NCBI RefSeq assembly: GCF_030253575.1
Contig: NC_080557.1
Coordinates: forward strand, 45,274,501-45,338,500
Direction of reading: 5' to 3'
Source of the DNA: Rhododendron vialii
Lineage: Eukaryota > Streptophyta > Magnoliopsida > Ericales > Ericaceae
Length of the DNA stretch: 64,000 bases
Part shown: positions 37,601 through 49,900 of the stretch, in pieces
Numbering within the stretch: position 1 is the first letter of the stretch
Layout: each line of letters opens with the position of its first letter
Position numbers and translations under genes: made by a program
The notes under the pieces: generated by a model
Seen by the model: only the letters and a program-made list of their open reading frames with translations
What the model was told of the DNA's origin: nothing
Database searches by the model: none

Positions 37601-40600
37601 CACGCAATGATTAGCTAAGATTCAATGAGAGACCAATTCTTGAAATTAAAAAGATTGCAGCATGGAGTATTGTGCCAGGCCACAAAAATGGAAATCACTG
37701 CATTCAGAAATAAACAATTGAGACATACAAGTCGGTGAGCTCTCATGCTGAAACTGGACTAGTTTGCGCTGCACTGTGCCCCTCCTCGCAGTATATTCCT
37801 CTGGAAACTGCTCCTCCAGAAAATGGTCAAATTCCAAACAAACCTTTGGAAAACCACCCGGATGCAGGCTTTGGCAAATATGACATCTAATTGCCTCACC
37901 AGCTAGTTCGATGCAAGCTTCACAATATACTAAAACCAAATGAAGAATAAAGGAGTTAATGTACATTTCTTGCTCATCTGAAAGCACAAATGATACTCCC
38001 TCCAAGCCTATTTGTTTGTTCTTCTTTTGGACAGCCGCACCCTTTAAATGGGTCAACACTCGACACAAAAAGTAACTTTCATAAATCTCCTTTCAATTTC
38101 TTTCCATCAATCAAAAAACCTCAATTAGCTCACGTAGACAAAGTTTTCAAAATCATCTGGAACAAAATAAAATAGAAGATGTACATGAATTTTTTGAGAT
38201 GTCCACGAATAGAGAAAGAGGACAAACAAATAGGGACGAGGGACTACAAAAAAATTATAACAGCAGGCTGATTCGCATGCAAAAGTGTACCATGGCCACA
38301 ATTAAGAACAGTAGGCCGAAAGAGTAGTTGCTTGCATGTAGCACAAGATACATCAACAATTGAAACCTGCCCAGAAATTTTGTTGCAGCTTCCTTGTGGC
38401 GAATAATTTTCTTTGACACCAAATGTACATGTGGATTTGAAGCTTTCAGCAGTGATTTGTTTTGGCATGCTTGTGCTGTTATCCTGATCATCAAGATGAT
38501 TCAATTCTTCTTTAGTATGCGAAGCACAAAGAAGATCATCAACCTTAGGTGAGAAGCAGCCCGTCTTCTTTTCCTCTTCTGGAATAAGTGAAAATATATC
38601 AATACCAAATGTCTTTAGCATTACTTAACCAATAACTCTAAAAAAAGCCAACTACTAACACACTTCACCTAGGATGTGAGTTTCCCTTGTCTTGTAGGCA
38701 ACTGGATCCTGATCATCAAGATGATTCAATTCTTCTTTAGTATGAGAAGCACAAAGAAGATCATCAACCTTGGGTGAGACGCAGCCCGTCTTCTTTTCCT
38801 CTTCTGGAATATGTGAAAATATATCAATACCAAATGTCTTTAGCATTACTTAACCAATAACTCTAAAAAAAGCCAACTACTAACACACTTCACCTAGGAT
38901 GTGAGTTTCCCTTGTCTTGTAGGCAACTGGATCCTGATCATCAAGATGATTCAATTCTTCCTTAGTATGTGAAGCACAAAGAAGATCATCAACCTTAGGT
39001 GAGACGCAGCCCGTCTTCTTTTCCTCTTCTGGAACATGTGAAAATATATCAATACCAAATGTCTTTAGCAGTACTTAACCAATAATTCCAAAAAAAGCCA
39101 ACTACTAACACACTTCACCTAGGATGTGAGTTTCCCTTGTCTTGTAGGCAACTGGATCCTGATCATCAAGATGATTGAATTCTTCTTTAGTATGTGAAGC
39201 ACAAAGAAGATCCTCAACCTTAGGTGAGAAGCAGCCCGTCTTCTTTTCCTCTTCTGGAATATGTGAAAATATATCAACACCAAATGTCTTTAGCAGTACT
39301 TAACCAATAACTCTAAAAAAAGCCAACTACTAACACACTTCACCTAGGATGTGAATTTCCCTCGTCTTGTAGGCAACTGGATACAACTTCAAAAGCAAGA
39401 AATGAAGCATCTGACAAATAGTTGGAAAATGACCATATGGATGCCTACAAATTGGACAATGAGATTCATGTAGACCATCCATGGTTCTATGGACACACCA
39501 GAAACAGGAGACATGGCCACAACCTGCGATTACACAAAGAAATGAATTAAACAACTCCAACTTCAGAATATTCACATCCTTGCAATGGCTTACCCAATAC
39601 AATGGGCTTATAAAGAAGATCCCTGCAAAAAGAACAAATTCCGTCTTAATAAGGTTTTCACAAAAAAAAATTCACATTTCAGTGCAGAAAGAAGAAAAAA
39701 AAACACAATTGAGTCACGAAACCCACTACTGTTACTAAAAAGAACAAGCTTGAGCCAAAAAAACATATTGTATTAAGCACAACCATAAAATGCTTAATAC
39801 AATATATTTATAAGAGTCCACATAACATTGCTCCCCAGCTAGTTAAAGGAAAATTAAGCACTCCCACGTGCTATATGCAAATATACGTTTGCCATCCCTA
39901 AGTAAAATCTTGGATACATTGCCACGGGGATCAAAGAAAAGTATGCTCACAAGACTAGCATCGCTACAAGACATGCCAAATTACAAACGAAATTTGATAG
40001 CCAGCAAAAACAAAACAACAGTAGAATTGAACAAGATTTGTGCAGAACTGACTGGTGATTATTGTTAGAGAATAGTCTCACATTGCTTGGGTATGGAATA
40101 TGACATCACTTAATACGAGAGACCTCTCCACTTATTGCCAATTGGTTGTTGGTTAGATATAAAGTTCCAACATGGCATCAAAGCGGGCACATTCCATCCA
40201 AATTTAAATTGAAATTGCCCACACTCCATGACGACATACCCCGAGGCTACAGAAAAGATAAGAAAAAAAATTGCTACATGTCACAGACCTAAATGCCGGC
40301 AGCACGAGGGTGTTAGAAAATAGTCCCAAATTAATTTCTTGGGTATGAAAATAAATTTGAGTTATACATAAAGTTTCCACAATTTTGTCTGCAGAGCCTC
40401 AACCGGCACAAGTATAGAAATTAGGGGTTTTAACAAAATCAGATAAGCTAATATTCTGAGCTCGATAATCTAACAAATTGAAAACAAGAAACAAATCCCG
40501 AAGCCAATCGTCAAAAAAGGCTGTCAATCGGGCGATCGGATGACAATTGTGCTACAGATACGCTAATGCATCCATTTATATATGCGCAAGCACGTATATG

Positions 40601-40708
40601 AAACGTAGAGATAAAGGTATTTGGGAGGTGAAATTACAGGCAAACGCAACAGATGAACGATTCTGAAATCTGCTCCCCTGATTCAACGTCATCTGATTCA
40701 TTCTCCAT
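34676..40708 (-). CDS. PRT1: PRT1, RING-RING-ZZ N-degron E3 ubiquitin ligase with amplified exon
   Basis: PROTEOLYSIS1 recognises proteins with aromatic N-terminal residues and ubiquitinates them (plant N-degron pathway). Exons in order: 40638-40708, 39594-39622, 39344-39523, 39119-39253, 38894-39028, 38669-38803, 38291-38578, 37729-37929, 36878-36963, 34676-35011, giving 531 residues; without the three 135-nt exons 396, close to the about 410 of Arabidopsis PRT1. RING1: C20-x2-C23, C35-x-H37-x2-C40-x2-C43, C56-x2-C59. RING2 begins VSCATCKQLLF and continues through NCGHVYCEACIEL to RCHICQ. ZZ finger at about 411-460: GCDSCG, RYKCIDCKEAMGFDLCGDCY. The start MENESDDVESGEQ is acidic, as in relatives. 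Three near-copies of a 45-residue segment lie between the RINGs. Introns also host two MITEs. Whether all repeats are spliced in needs transcript data. Confidence 0.9.
36018..36503. mobile_element. MITE in a PRT1 intron with TGGTGTTC termini
   Basis: Starts TGGTGTTCTGCTA and ends with the complementary AGCGGAACACCA; matching inner blocks contain TTCTTAAAAA. The interior has a roughly 90-bp near-duplication (ACCAAAATGCCCTTTACCCC occurs near 36144 and again near 36230). It has no coding capacity, no certain target duplication, and the family is undetermined. It lies in the intron between exons 36878-36963 and 34676-35011. Confidence 0.65.
37996..38244. mobile_element. Stowaway-type MITE in a PRT1 intron
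   Basis: Inverted ends CTCCCTCCAAGCCTATTTGT and the complement of GTCCCTCGTCCCTATTTGTT, flanked by TA on both sides (37994-37995 and 38245-38246), the Tc1/mariner target duplication. It is 249 bp and non-coding, and fills most of the intron between exons 38291-38578 and 37729-37929. Confidence 0.85.
38669..39343 (-). repeat. Three tandem 225-bp units, each with one 135-nt exon of PRT1
   Basis: The fusion junction recurs at exactly 225-bp spacing (38701, 38926, 39151), and the corresponding original position is 39376. Each unit holds a 90-nt intron and a 135-nt exon. That exon fuses the start of exon 38291-38578 (EEEKKTGC to LNHLDDQD) to the last 12 codons of exon 39344-39523 (PVAYKTRETHIL). 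Splice sites AG/ and /GTGAAG are kept in every copy and the exon phase is symmetric (1-1), so copies add exactly 45 residues. The copies differ by a handful of substitutions and none has a stop. Confidence 0.95.
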
Positions 40709-40800
40709 TGGCCGAGAAAAGTAATCTCCTTCAATACAACTTTGATTTCCAGAGAGAGAGAGAGGGATGTGTTAGATCGGGGTTCAGATAGAAAAAATTA

Positions 40801-41725
40801 GGGTAATATCACTGACACCCCCAAGGTTTTCTGTAAGTACAGATTTCCCCTCCAGGTTTGGAAAATGATTTTCAACACCCTGAGGTTTGACGGAAATCCT
40901 AATCGCAAGGAAGATTTGGAGGGAACGACGCAAGAAAAAACTCGTTTGGGTCAATTTCGGGTTCCACAAAAATCTAGAAAAATATTCATAAATTTTTCAA
41001 TATTATTTTATGGAATCCTGTAAAAATTTCAGCTCCAATGAATATCGATAAGTATTTCTTTTGGATTTGTAGGGGCAAAATGTCACAAAACTGTTCAGTT
41101 CGCCCTTAAAAATCCAAAAATAATACTTACTGTCGTTACCGATGTCCATTGGAGCTGATTTTTTACAAGGCCATATAAAATAATATTCAAAAAATTATGG
41201 ATATTTTTTAGATTTTTGTAGAACCCAAAATGAACCCAAATGCGTCTTTCCTTTGCATGGTTCCCTGCAAATCTTCCTTACAAATATCAAAGCCCAAGGT
41301 TTGGTGATGCATTTCAATTACACCAAATCGTTCGAAATGCTTACACTGGATTGTGTTAGACCCACTTCGGAATCCCACCCAAATAATCAAAGTTATTTAA
41401 TTTGTTTAAAACCATTTTTTTAGGACCTTGAGAATTAAGAGACTAAAAATTTAACGAGTTGATCAGGTCTTTACCGGTATCTGACTGAGTCGATTTTTTA
41501 TGAGGGTCCTTAATAACATGTTTTAAACAAATCAAAGATCAAAGAACTCCGATTATTTGTGTGGGATTCCAGGGTGGATCCAACACAAACCAGCGTAAGC
41601 ATTTCGAACAATTGAGTGTAATTGAAATGCATCTCCAAACCCTAGGGGGTGAAAAATTATTTTTCAAACCTGGAGGGGGAATACGTACCTAAGGAAAACC
41701 TTGGGGGTGTCAATGATATTTGCCC
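40801..41725. mobile_element. Mutator-like foldback MITE with 9-bp target duplication
   Basis: Ends GGGTAATATCACTGACACCC and, inverted, GGGCAAATATCATTGACACC, with matching continuing for about 90 bp through the block CTCCAGGTTTG. Perfect 9-bp duplications AAAAAATTA lie at 40792-40800 and 41726-41734, which fits Mutator-like elements. The interior contains two further inverted pairs, about 40920-41060 with 41085-41250, and about 41285-41420 with 41510-41650. A single strand could therefore fold as one outer stem with two inner hairpins. There is no transposase. It is 92 bp upstream of the PRT1 start codon. Confidence 0.88.
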
Positions 41726-41808
41726 AAAAAATTAAAGATGGATCCAGGGGCTGGAGAGAGAGACACGTAGCCGCACTTGGGTTGCAAGGTTTGGGGGATG
41801 GATCTGTA

Positions 41809-42156
41809 TCCTCTCCGGTCCTATAAATGGATTGTCTTTCAATTTTGGGCTTGTGTCAATGATCCAGATTGTTCGCTTTCTAGAAAATGTTTCCACGCTA
41901 AAAATCAAGTTAATCAAATATCGATGATTTGGAAATGAATTTATTTTGAGATAAATGTATTTAATGGTTTTGTATTTCCCTCTCTTTGTAGGCAATATAA
42001 ACTTATTTTAAAATAATGTCAAATACCGATCAACTTAATTTGTGGCGTGTTATATGTTTTCGAAGTGTTGTAAAAAGTGAACGATTTGTCTCATTAATGC
42101 GGACTTGAAAAGGCCCAAAATTAAATCGTCCAATCAATTTATAAGACCGGAGAGGA
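41809..42156. mobile_element. MITE with TCCTCTCCGGTC termini
   Basis: Left end TCCTCTCCGGTCCTATAAAT and right end complementary GACCGGAGAGGA; similarity continues inward through ATTTTGGGC. About 348 bp, AT-rich, no coding capacity, target duplication not clear. Confidence 0.65.
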
Positions 42157-43344
42157 TCCAATGTGGATTGTGTTCCAAGGGAACGCGGCCCGAGATCCCA
42201 CTATTTTGAAAGGGCCAAACGTATGAAAAGCATGTTCTATGGCCACCTTCTATAGGAATTTCTTGAGCCGTCTTGACAAGAGAAGTCGAAAAAGCAACTT
42301 TCCATGCAGCAACACAAAATATTTGAATTTATGAGGTCTAAAACAATCTAGTTCTTAATTAAAGCTACCCCATCGCAATTTGAACCTGGTACTCATGTAC
42401 TATATTGAACAACAAACTAGCAGCTGGCAGACGCAACTTTCCCCGCCTAAAAGAAAAAAAAGAAGCAACTTGTGCTAAATGCTTTTAGCTCCTAGCACAA
42501 AATATTTTAGGATGGAACGCTAACCCTACACATACAGGGGATTCAATTAGTGATTCTAATTGTTCGTCCTTGACAAACAAACAAAATATCGTTCAGTATC
42601 TTTAGGCACAGTCACGATAGTGTCTCAAGTATCTCTATCACCGCACATCGATATGGATTTCCAGACTTAAGTGGATGAACCCCATATTTCTGCGAAGTTG
42701 TGGAACCAAACAGGACCTGTGGGCCAAGAACTCAGAACATTCTGGCTGGTTTGCGTTGCTCTGTCACCATCACCGCTGGGTTAGCGCGACTCAAACCCAA
42801 CATGGCCCAACTCATAGCCACACCTAGGTCACATAATCGATTCTCTCCTCCCACTCTCACACCTATGTCACGCATGCACATTACGTGACTTAGAGCTACA
42901 GTTTATGTACAGTGACTGTTTTTTCTCAAACAAAAACTAACTAATTTATCATTTCTCACCAGGCGGATGATTTTGCTAGTCGCTCGACCATTCTGGTAAG
43001 ATCTGCCAAAGAATCAAACTCCCAAGTGTTACGGTTGGGACCATACCTCAAAACCAGTGTGGGTCATTTTAACAAACAAAATTAAGAATATGCACTCTTT
43101 CCTTCTCTTTCAACCAAACAATCTGCTTCGTTTCCAGATTCTAACCAGCTTCAATAAATCACAGCACTAAAATCGATCTGTCATAAACTAATAATAGATA
43201 CACTAATAATTTCCTAGAATGAAAAAGAACACTTACGACCAAGTACTAATATCATGCATGTCCTCTGCCAGATTTTTTTGGTGGAAGTAGCACCAGCAGC
43301 TCCCATTAAAATTGGTGTATTGCCACCAACAGTGTAGAATTATT

Positions 43345-46300
43345 TCACTTCCATAACTTAATGGAGCTGTCATGACTTGCGGAAGCAACCATGCCGGTGA
43401 CAGGTGATTGGGCCAAAGCAGCTATAATGTTCTCGTGCGCTGGAACGGTCATGCTCTTATTCTCAGCCATGTTCCACAGCTCCAAAGACTGCAATGTTTA
43501 AGTGTCAGAAATTAATACATATGTTGTAGTTGTGTGTATCGACAAAGATATGTGGAGAAAGTTCAGCCAAAGAAACAATGCAAGTGTGCCACCCCAGTAC
43601 ATGCTTTACTTGGCTTACGAAAACAAGGCTACGTTTATGGCCGAATCAATGTGTTAAGGAATCTAAACAAAAACTGCACTCTAAGGCTGTGCTTCGGTAA
43701 AAAAATTTGTAGGATTTTGTGGAAGGAATAAGCTAAACTTGGTTGTATGGCAGCCTCATTATCTTCTTCCCTTTGGTAAATCCCTCCACAACCTAATGGT
43801 GACCACTAAACAAAGAAACCAAATGTAGTACTGAAAGATGCAAGTACCCGCAATCCGCCGATCACCAATAGGGCTGAATAACTTGGATGAAAAACACAAG
43901 AATGGAACTGGTTGCCATTGGAACTAAGCTCATGAATGCACTCCCCTGAGCCTAATGACCAAACTTTGACAGATTCCTCGCTGACAGATGCCAAATAGTC
44001 TCCACTAAGATCCCAGCAGAGGTAGTTGACCACTCCGGAGTGCCCCTGATTAAGTGTAAAAAGTCACTCAAATTAATACATACTCAACCTCTCAGGCAAT
44101 AACATCACCAAGGACATACAAGTATACGCAAACCTGGAATGCATGAGTTTGTCTGTCAGTTTCGACATCAAAGATAGACACCACCTTATCCGATGCTGCT
44201 GCAAGTAGATGTCCATTTATCGGTTGAAATCTCACCTGAGCACTGCCTCCTTGCTACACCAAGCAACGTAATAATCTCTCGGATGATAAAGAGCAACTTC
44301 GCCCAAAGAAAACTCAATACGTGGAAGACAAGAGAGGAAAAATTGGGGGGGGGGGGGGGGGGGGGGGGGGTGGTGTAGGCAGAACAAACCTTAGAAACAC
44401 GAGTGCAGGTGAATGGACTGATATTAAAATAGCATATTTCATTTGTACTGTCACAGAAACAGAAAAGATCGTTCTTCTTGGGATGGAAATCTAGAGACAT
44501 AACATGTGAAGGGTGCCCCGTATATGCATGCAAACAGTAACTTGGCTGCAAGAATAAACCCAACAAGTGTAAACACAGAGTCCATGGAGGGCATTATTCA
44601 GATCATTAGTGTGTGAAGTGCAGAAGTGAAGCCTGTAAATCTAAGGATTATGGAGACGGTCGCCAATCAAGTATTATCCGAAGTTATCAAAAAACAGGGG
44701 GCAAAGACAATTACATTAGCAGCATCCCACAATCGCACAGACTTGTCAAATGACGCTGTTGCCAGCTGAGTTGAATTTGGTCTGAAACGAACATCTGTAA
44801 TTAGACATTGGTGATCTTCTGGAGTGCTCTCTGTTTGCAGGGTATCCATGTTCCAGAGAATAGCCTGAATGAATCACACAAGATGCCCATTTGATCAGTG
44901 ACTCGTATCCATACTCCAAGAACTTAGCTTGGACTGCATAAACTTGTCTTTTCCGGTCGACTTTTTTACTTTTGTAGTTCGTCCAGAAAAGAGAAATTGT
45001 AAAAGTAAAAATGAAAAGGAACCAACCTTGAAGAAAGTTCAGAAACGAAATAAAAAAGATTTTTAAAAAAAGGCTGGCTTGGCTTTAGTGTACTTCTCTA
45101 ATACCAGAAAAAAATAAAATAAAAATTGAAGTAAACACAAAAATAAGCCATTTTGCTTTAGACATGCCAATCTCAGCAAACTAAAATCATGGGCATTGCT
45201 AACAAATTGAACTGGAATGGACCATAAGTTAAATCATGGTTGGAAACCTGGAACTAACAGGCGTTTACACATTTAGCGGTGGTATTAAGATAGCAGATCT
45301 TAAAAAGAGAATAAACCATCAAGACAACATCATGGTTAGACTAACAGACATGATATTAAATGGATCTTATAAAAGAATAAACCATTCGTTACAACGTCAT
45401 GGTTGGAACTAACAGACATGATATTAAAGAAGTATGTTAGTGATATCCTGCATTACAACCATAGTATTCAGCTATGCATATGTGGTGCTCAGCCGTGGTT
45501 ATTAACTATACTGCACATTCTACCTTCTTGTCATGTCCAGCACTAGCTAGCAACTTCCCATCTGAAGAAAAATGACAGCAGGTAACTTTATTTCTTGTCC
45601 TTATACTACTAACTTCCCCAAAGGAAAAACCTGAAATGGAGAATTTAACATTCCTTAGAAATACTCAACCAACTAGGACAAACATAGCATGTACAACCTA
45701 CAGAATTGATTACCCTTATTAGGCTCTGTTTTGTGCTCAGTAAGACTCTGTTTTAAGGTTCCATACAGATCTCTTCCATCTCCATCATTCGACAAAAATG
45801 ATTCCACGTTATCATCCAAAGAACCAACGTCTCCAAAATGTTCCATGTCATCCTGCAGAAATTATCAATGTATCAGGAGGCATTGCAATGTTTCGCTCCA
45901 TCTCACACATAAACTTCATTGGTACGAATTTGAACATGTCTATCCAATAATTACTCAATGTGAAGAGGTAAATCTTTCTTGTCTGAAGTCTAACCAAAGG
46001 TACAAAACGGCACATATTGAGGACAAACTAAATCGACAGGTCAAATTTATTACGGAGATAAGACACGTCAGGAATACAACAACAACAGCAGCAGCAGAAC
46101 CCATGTAGTCCCCCATCATTGGGGGTATGGGTGGGGGAAGATTGGAGACAGACCTAACCTTTGGCAATATGCACAAAGTGGCTGCTCTCAGAATACCATT
46201 AAAATAGTGCCCCCCCCCCCATACCTGTTTTGCTGCGAAACCATGCCCCCAAATCAAAGCCAAATGGCATAAGAGAGGGCAGGCCTAGATACCCAATTCA

Positions 46301-46919
46301 ATTTATGTGCACATTATCATGCTTCCTTCACTGATAGTCCAGAGCATCGGTATGCACAATACACGTCAGGAATACAGATTCAAGAAAAATCCATTGACGT
46401 TTTATTTATTTTTTGCTCAGCAGACGAAAGATAATGTAAGGATGCAATCAAGAAAGAATATGCCAGGCAAGAGGAGAAAACTCCACAACAAATCCTCAAG
46501 CAATCAAGAATACTGAAGGTGATAAAAATCGTTTTACAAGTGAAAAGTTAAACAGGCATACCAGCTGATTTGTAGAGGACGTAATACCTCCTGTTCCATC
46601 CGCACCATACATCATCAAGCTTTTTGGCACGCTGTTGACATGCTGCAAGCTACTTGCCGACGTTAATCCATCACCAGGTGTGTGAGTAGATGCTGGTGAG
46701 TTTGGAGAAGGGCCCACTGTATTTCCTGTACCCGTGCTATTGGCAGGTCCAGAAGAAGAGTGTTGCTTCCTTTTCCGGTTATTCTGTGTCATGATAAACC
46801 ACCATTAGATATTAATCAGTCTAAACCCAAGGAGAACAGAGATGAAAAGTACTCGCAGGGATGTTGTCAGCTTAAAATGAGATTCTATGAATAAATCAGC
46901 GTAAGCAGAACCTGTTGCA

Positions 46920-46957
<38 letters not shown>

Positions 46958-49900
46958 AACTGATCCTGCTGTTGAGAGGATGACTGCTGCATCTGGGTCA
47001 TCTTCATCTGTTGAATACCAACTAAAAATCAAAAGAGGGCATATAAAAACTTCAAAACTAATATGAGTATATATATCCCAAATCACTAAATAATAGGCCG
47101 TGCGTGTTAATAATGGAGATGAAGCGACTCCAGACAATGTACAAGAAAAACCATTACAATAAAAGTAGATGCCCTTTTCATTTTCCTTTAAACGTGGAGA
47201 TTATGGACATGAATCTGTACAACCACAAACATATGGGGAAAATATCAAGTGATATATGCGTATTTATCTTAACCAAAGACACAAATGGAAGTGCATGTAA
47301 GCTTGATTCATATTTTCGGCAAGTGCATACAAGCTTGTGTTGGCTAATATCTCTGCATTTACGGGAAGGACTTAAACTAAAGATATATGTGAAACCTCTT
47401 TCCTATGATCCTATCTTTTTGATACCCAACTCAGCTAGTCCTTGTCCCAACTATTTGGGGCCGGCCACACAAATCTTGTTTCACACTTCACATGACCAAA
47501 TGCCTGATACCTATCTTTCTGGACAGACGGAGAAAACATTTACTCAATGTTTTACTGGTCTTAAGACTCTTAACATACAAATGTTAAATTTACTCTCGTG
47601 TCCGGCTAAAATTGATAAACCTGCACACAGTCAAATTAAACATACACGGCTCCTACACTCCAAATAGCCAAGAAATGCATTTGGCATAGCCTTTGAAAGT
47701 TAAGAGTTCAACAGAACCATCAACCGATGATACACTAATCCTATCTCCTTTGAAGACCCTCGAGATGACATATAAGACAATACCCTACAATAAATTCCAC
47801 CCTATAAGGTCCACGGTGCTTATTGGAAAACTGTATCACAACATTTTAACAGCAGGAAGATCACATTCTTTTGCCACTAATTCCATTTTAACCATCTAAA
47901 GGGGGCAGCATTCCCCAAAGGGAGATATTACATCATTACACATTCGAACAAATACAACCGTAGCATAATAGGAGAGAAAAGGCAGCAAGAATATGACAAG
48001 CCAGCTGGTGCTGTGGGTATATGCTTATGCATCATGATGTTAGCCTGCCAAAGATATTCTTGATGTTGCTATCTCTCCTTCCGACAAGTTAAGGGTCTAA
48101 CCTTTGGTGGATTTGATTGTGCTGGTGAGCATATAGATCCATCATTCCTTGTAGGTTGACCATCTTTAGAATTCAAGCTACCCCTTGGTAAGCCGCAAAG
48201 CCCAAAGTTCGGTGAATTCCCAAGGTTTCCTTGCGCCTGAGCTTGTGCTAAGACCTGTTGCTGTTGTGATGTTAAAAGAAACTGGTTTTGGGTCTGTAGA
48301 TTTGGCTTTTGCACTTGTAAACCTAAACTCGGTCGTAACTGGTCAATTCCCTGAATAAGGTCACAGCGATAACAAACAGTAAAGCATCTCCAAACTATAT
48401 TAATGTAGCTAATATTTGATTTTCTATCGCATAAAGAAAGTATAAGAGTATCTTACGGTAAGAGGCCAACCCTTCAATGGAAGACCAGAGACACCTTGAT
48501 TTAATCCTGAAAGGAAAAGCGAAATCATGAGGAGATGTTGTTATAAACTTATAAAGGAGATGGTTACCCATTTAGTGCTATTATATCTGAGTTAGCTAGC
48601 TCCGGAGGTCGTCTGTGTTTGTTAGTTCAATTCAGTTGTGATTAAAGCTTTACAGACAGCTGAGTCGGACCGGCACCAGAGTAGTTTAAGGTTCATTTTT
48701 TTACTAATATATATCCTCACAGTAAAAAAAACATGATGCAGTTATACTACTGCTTGTTCCCTGATGTTCTGAAGTTTACCATATAGAAGTCAATATCCAT
48801 CCCCTTCTGTTGGTAAAAATCTTATAGCTTATGACAGTTTATAACAACAAAATAAACAGAAACCACCCAAATAATAATAAATAAAAAAAGATGAAGAGAG
48901 TGAACCAAGTGCTGAAACGTACTTCTCATTGAATAACCGAGTCAATATACCTATGCTGACCATTACTGATCCTCCTTTCTGTCCCTACGGATGTTTATAT
49001 TTGGGTTGAGAACCAGAAATCTTGTTGCAGTGTCTAATCTAAAGAGAACTTTCAAGTTCCAAACAACTTCCTTGGAAATAAAATTTGCTCTTCCCCTTTT
49101 CTACTTCTGTGTAGTAGGTTCTGTTTCTTCTTTTTTTGCACTTTTTAAAGCAGTTAGTTGCCTGTTCTTCTTTGTAGCCTTGTTGCTCTGAAAGCTTATT
49201 ACACTACCTCTACGAACCTCCACATAAACTATCCATGTTTCCGGTAGGTTTAAAGAACGAAAACCATAATATTCTCACAAGTCATGTACGAACGTCATAA
49301 TTCTCAGAAGTCATGTACAAACGTCATTGTATAAAATACTTCTCTCATTCCCCAGGGTTTGGTAATCTACCTGCACCACCCAGTCCAGATTTTGATTGTA
49401 AAATTGCTTGTCCGTAAACTGACGAAGGATCCATTGGCATAGATTTCTGAGATGCACCCATATTAACTTCTTGTTTGATGTCCTGCTAATTCCAAACGGG
49501 AAACAGGATGAGATTGGTGCAGGAGATGGTTGTACTGGAATGAATGACTAAGTGCACAAGAGTATGGTCCGAGTAATTACAGTGGTCATTTGAGGTCGTC
49601 CCTGCATTTGCTGCAAAGCCGCGGACATGCTCCCAGAGTTGCCTTGGGCTAACTGACTGAATCAAAGGAACAAAAGAAAAATGACCTCAAACTACATAAA
49701 AGGTAGGCAAATATATTAAGCTCATAAAGGACAAGAATGAAGTTGACAAAAAATGTTCAAACACCTCACCCTTGATGATTCGTTGCTGACTTAAGTAGGG
49801 CCATCCTATTGGCATCCATAAGACCTGGAGAATTCTCTGAATCCATCGAATGGGGGTGTTTCATTCTTTCTTCGTACATCTTCATTGCAAGTACACTGGC

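Larger units (their letters stand above)
40709..43344. other. Spacer between PRT1 and LUH
   Basis: Holds the PRT1 5' UTR/promoter next to 40708, a 925-bp foldback MITE (40801-41725), a second MITE (41809-42156) and about 1.1 kb of sequence up to the LUH stop codon in which I see no gene. The last few hundred bases before 43345 are presumably the LUH 3' UTR. Confidence 0.6.

Noticed and set aside
44186-44396. Reading through the poly-G intron of LUH as coding sequence (polyproline on the minus strand)
   Set aside because: The polyproline is the translation of the C26 tract; removing the intron restores the WD40 sequence.
47104-47667. 187-codon plus-strand open frame inside the LUH intron 47008-48101
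   Set aside because: Antisense to LUH, no recognisable domain or codon bias, and lies wholly in an intron whose flanking exons join in frame.
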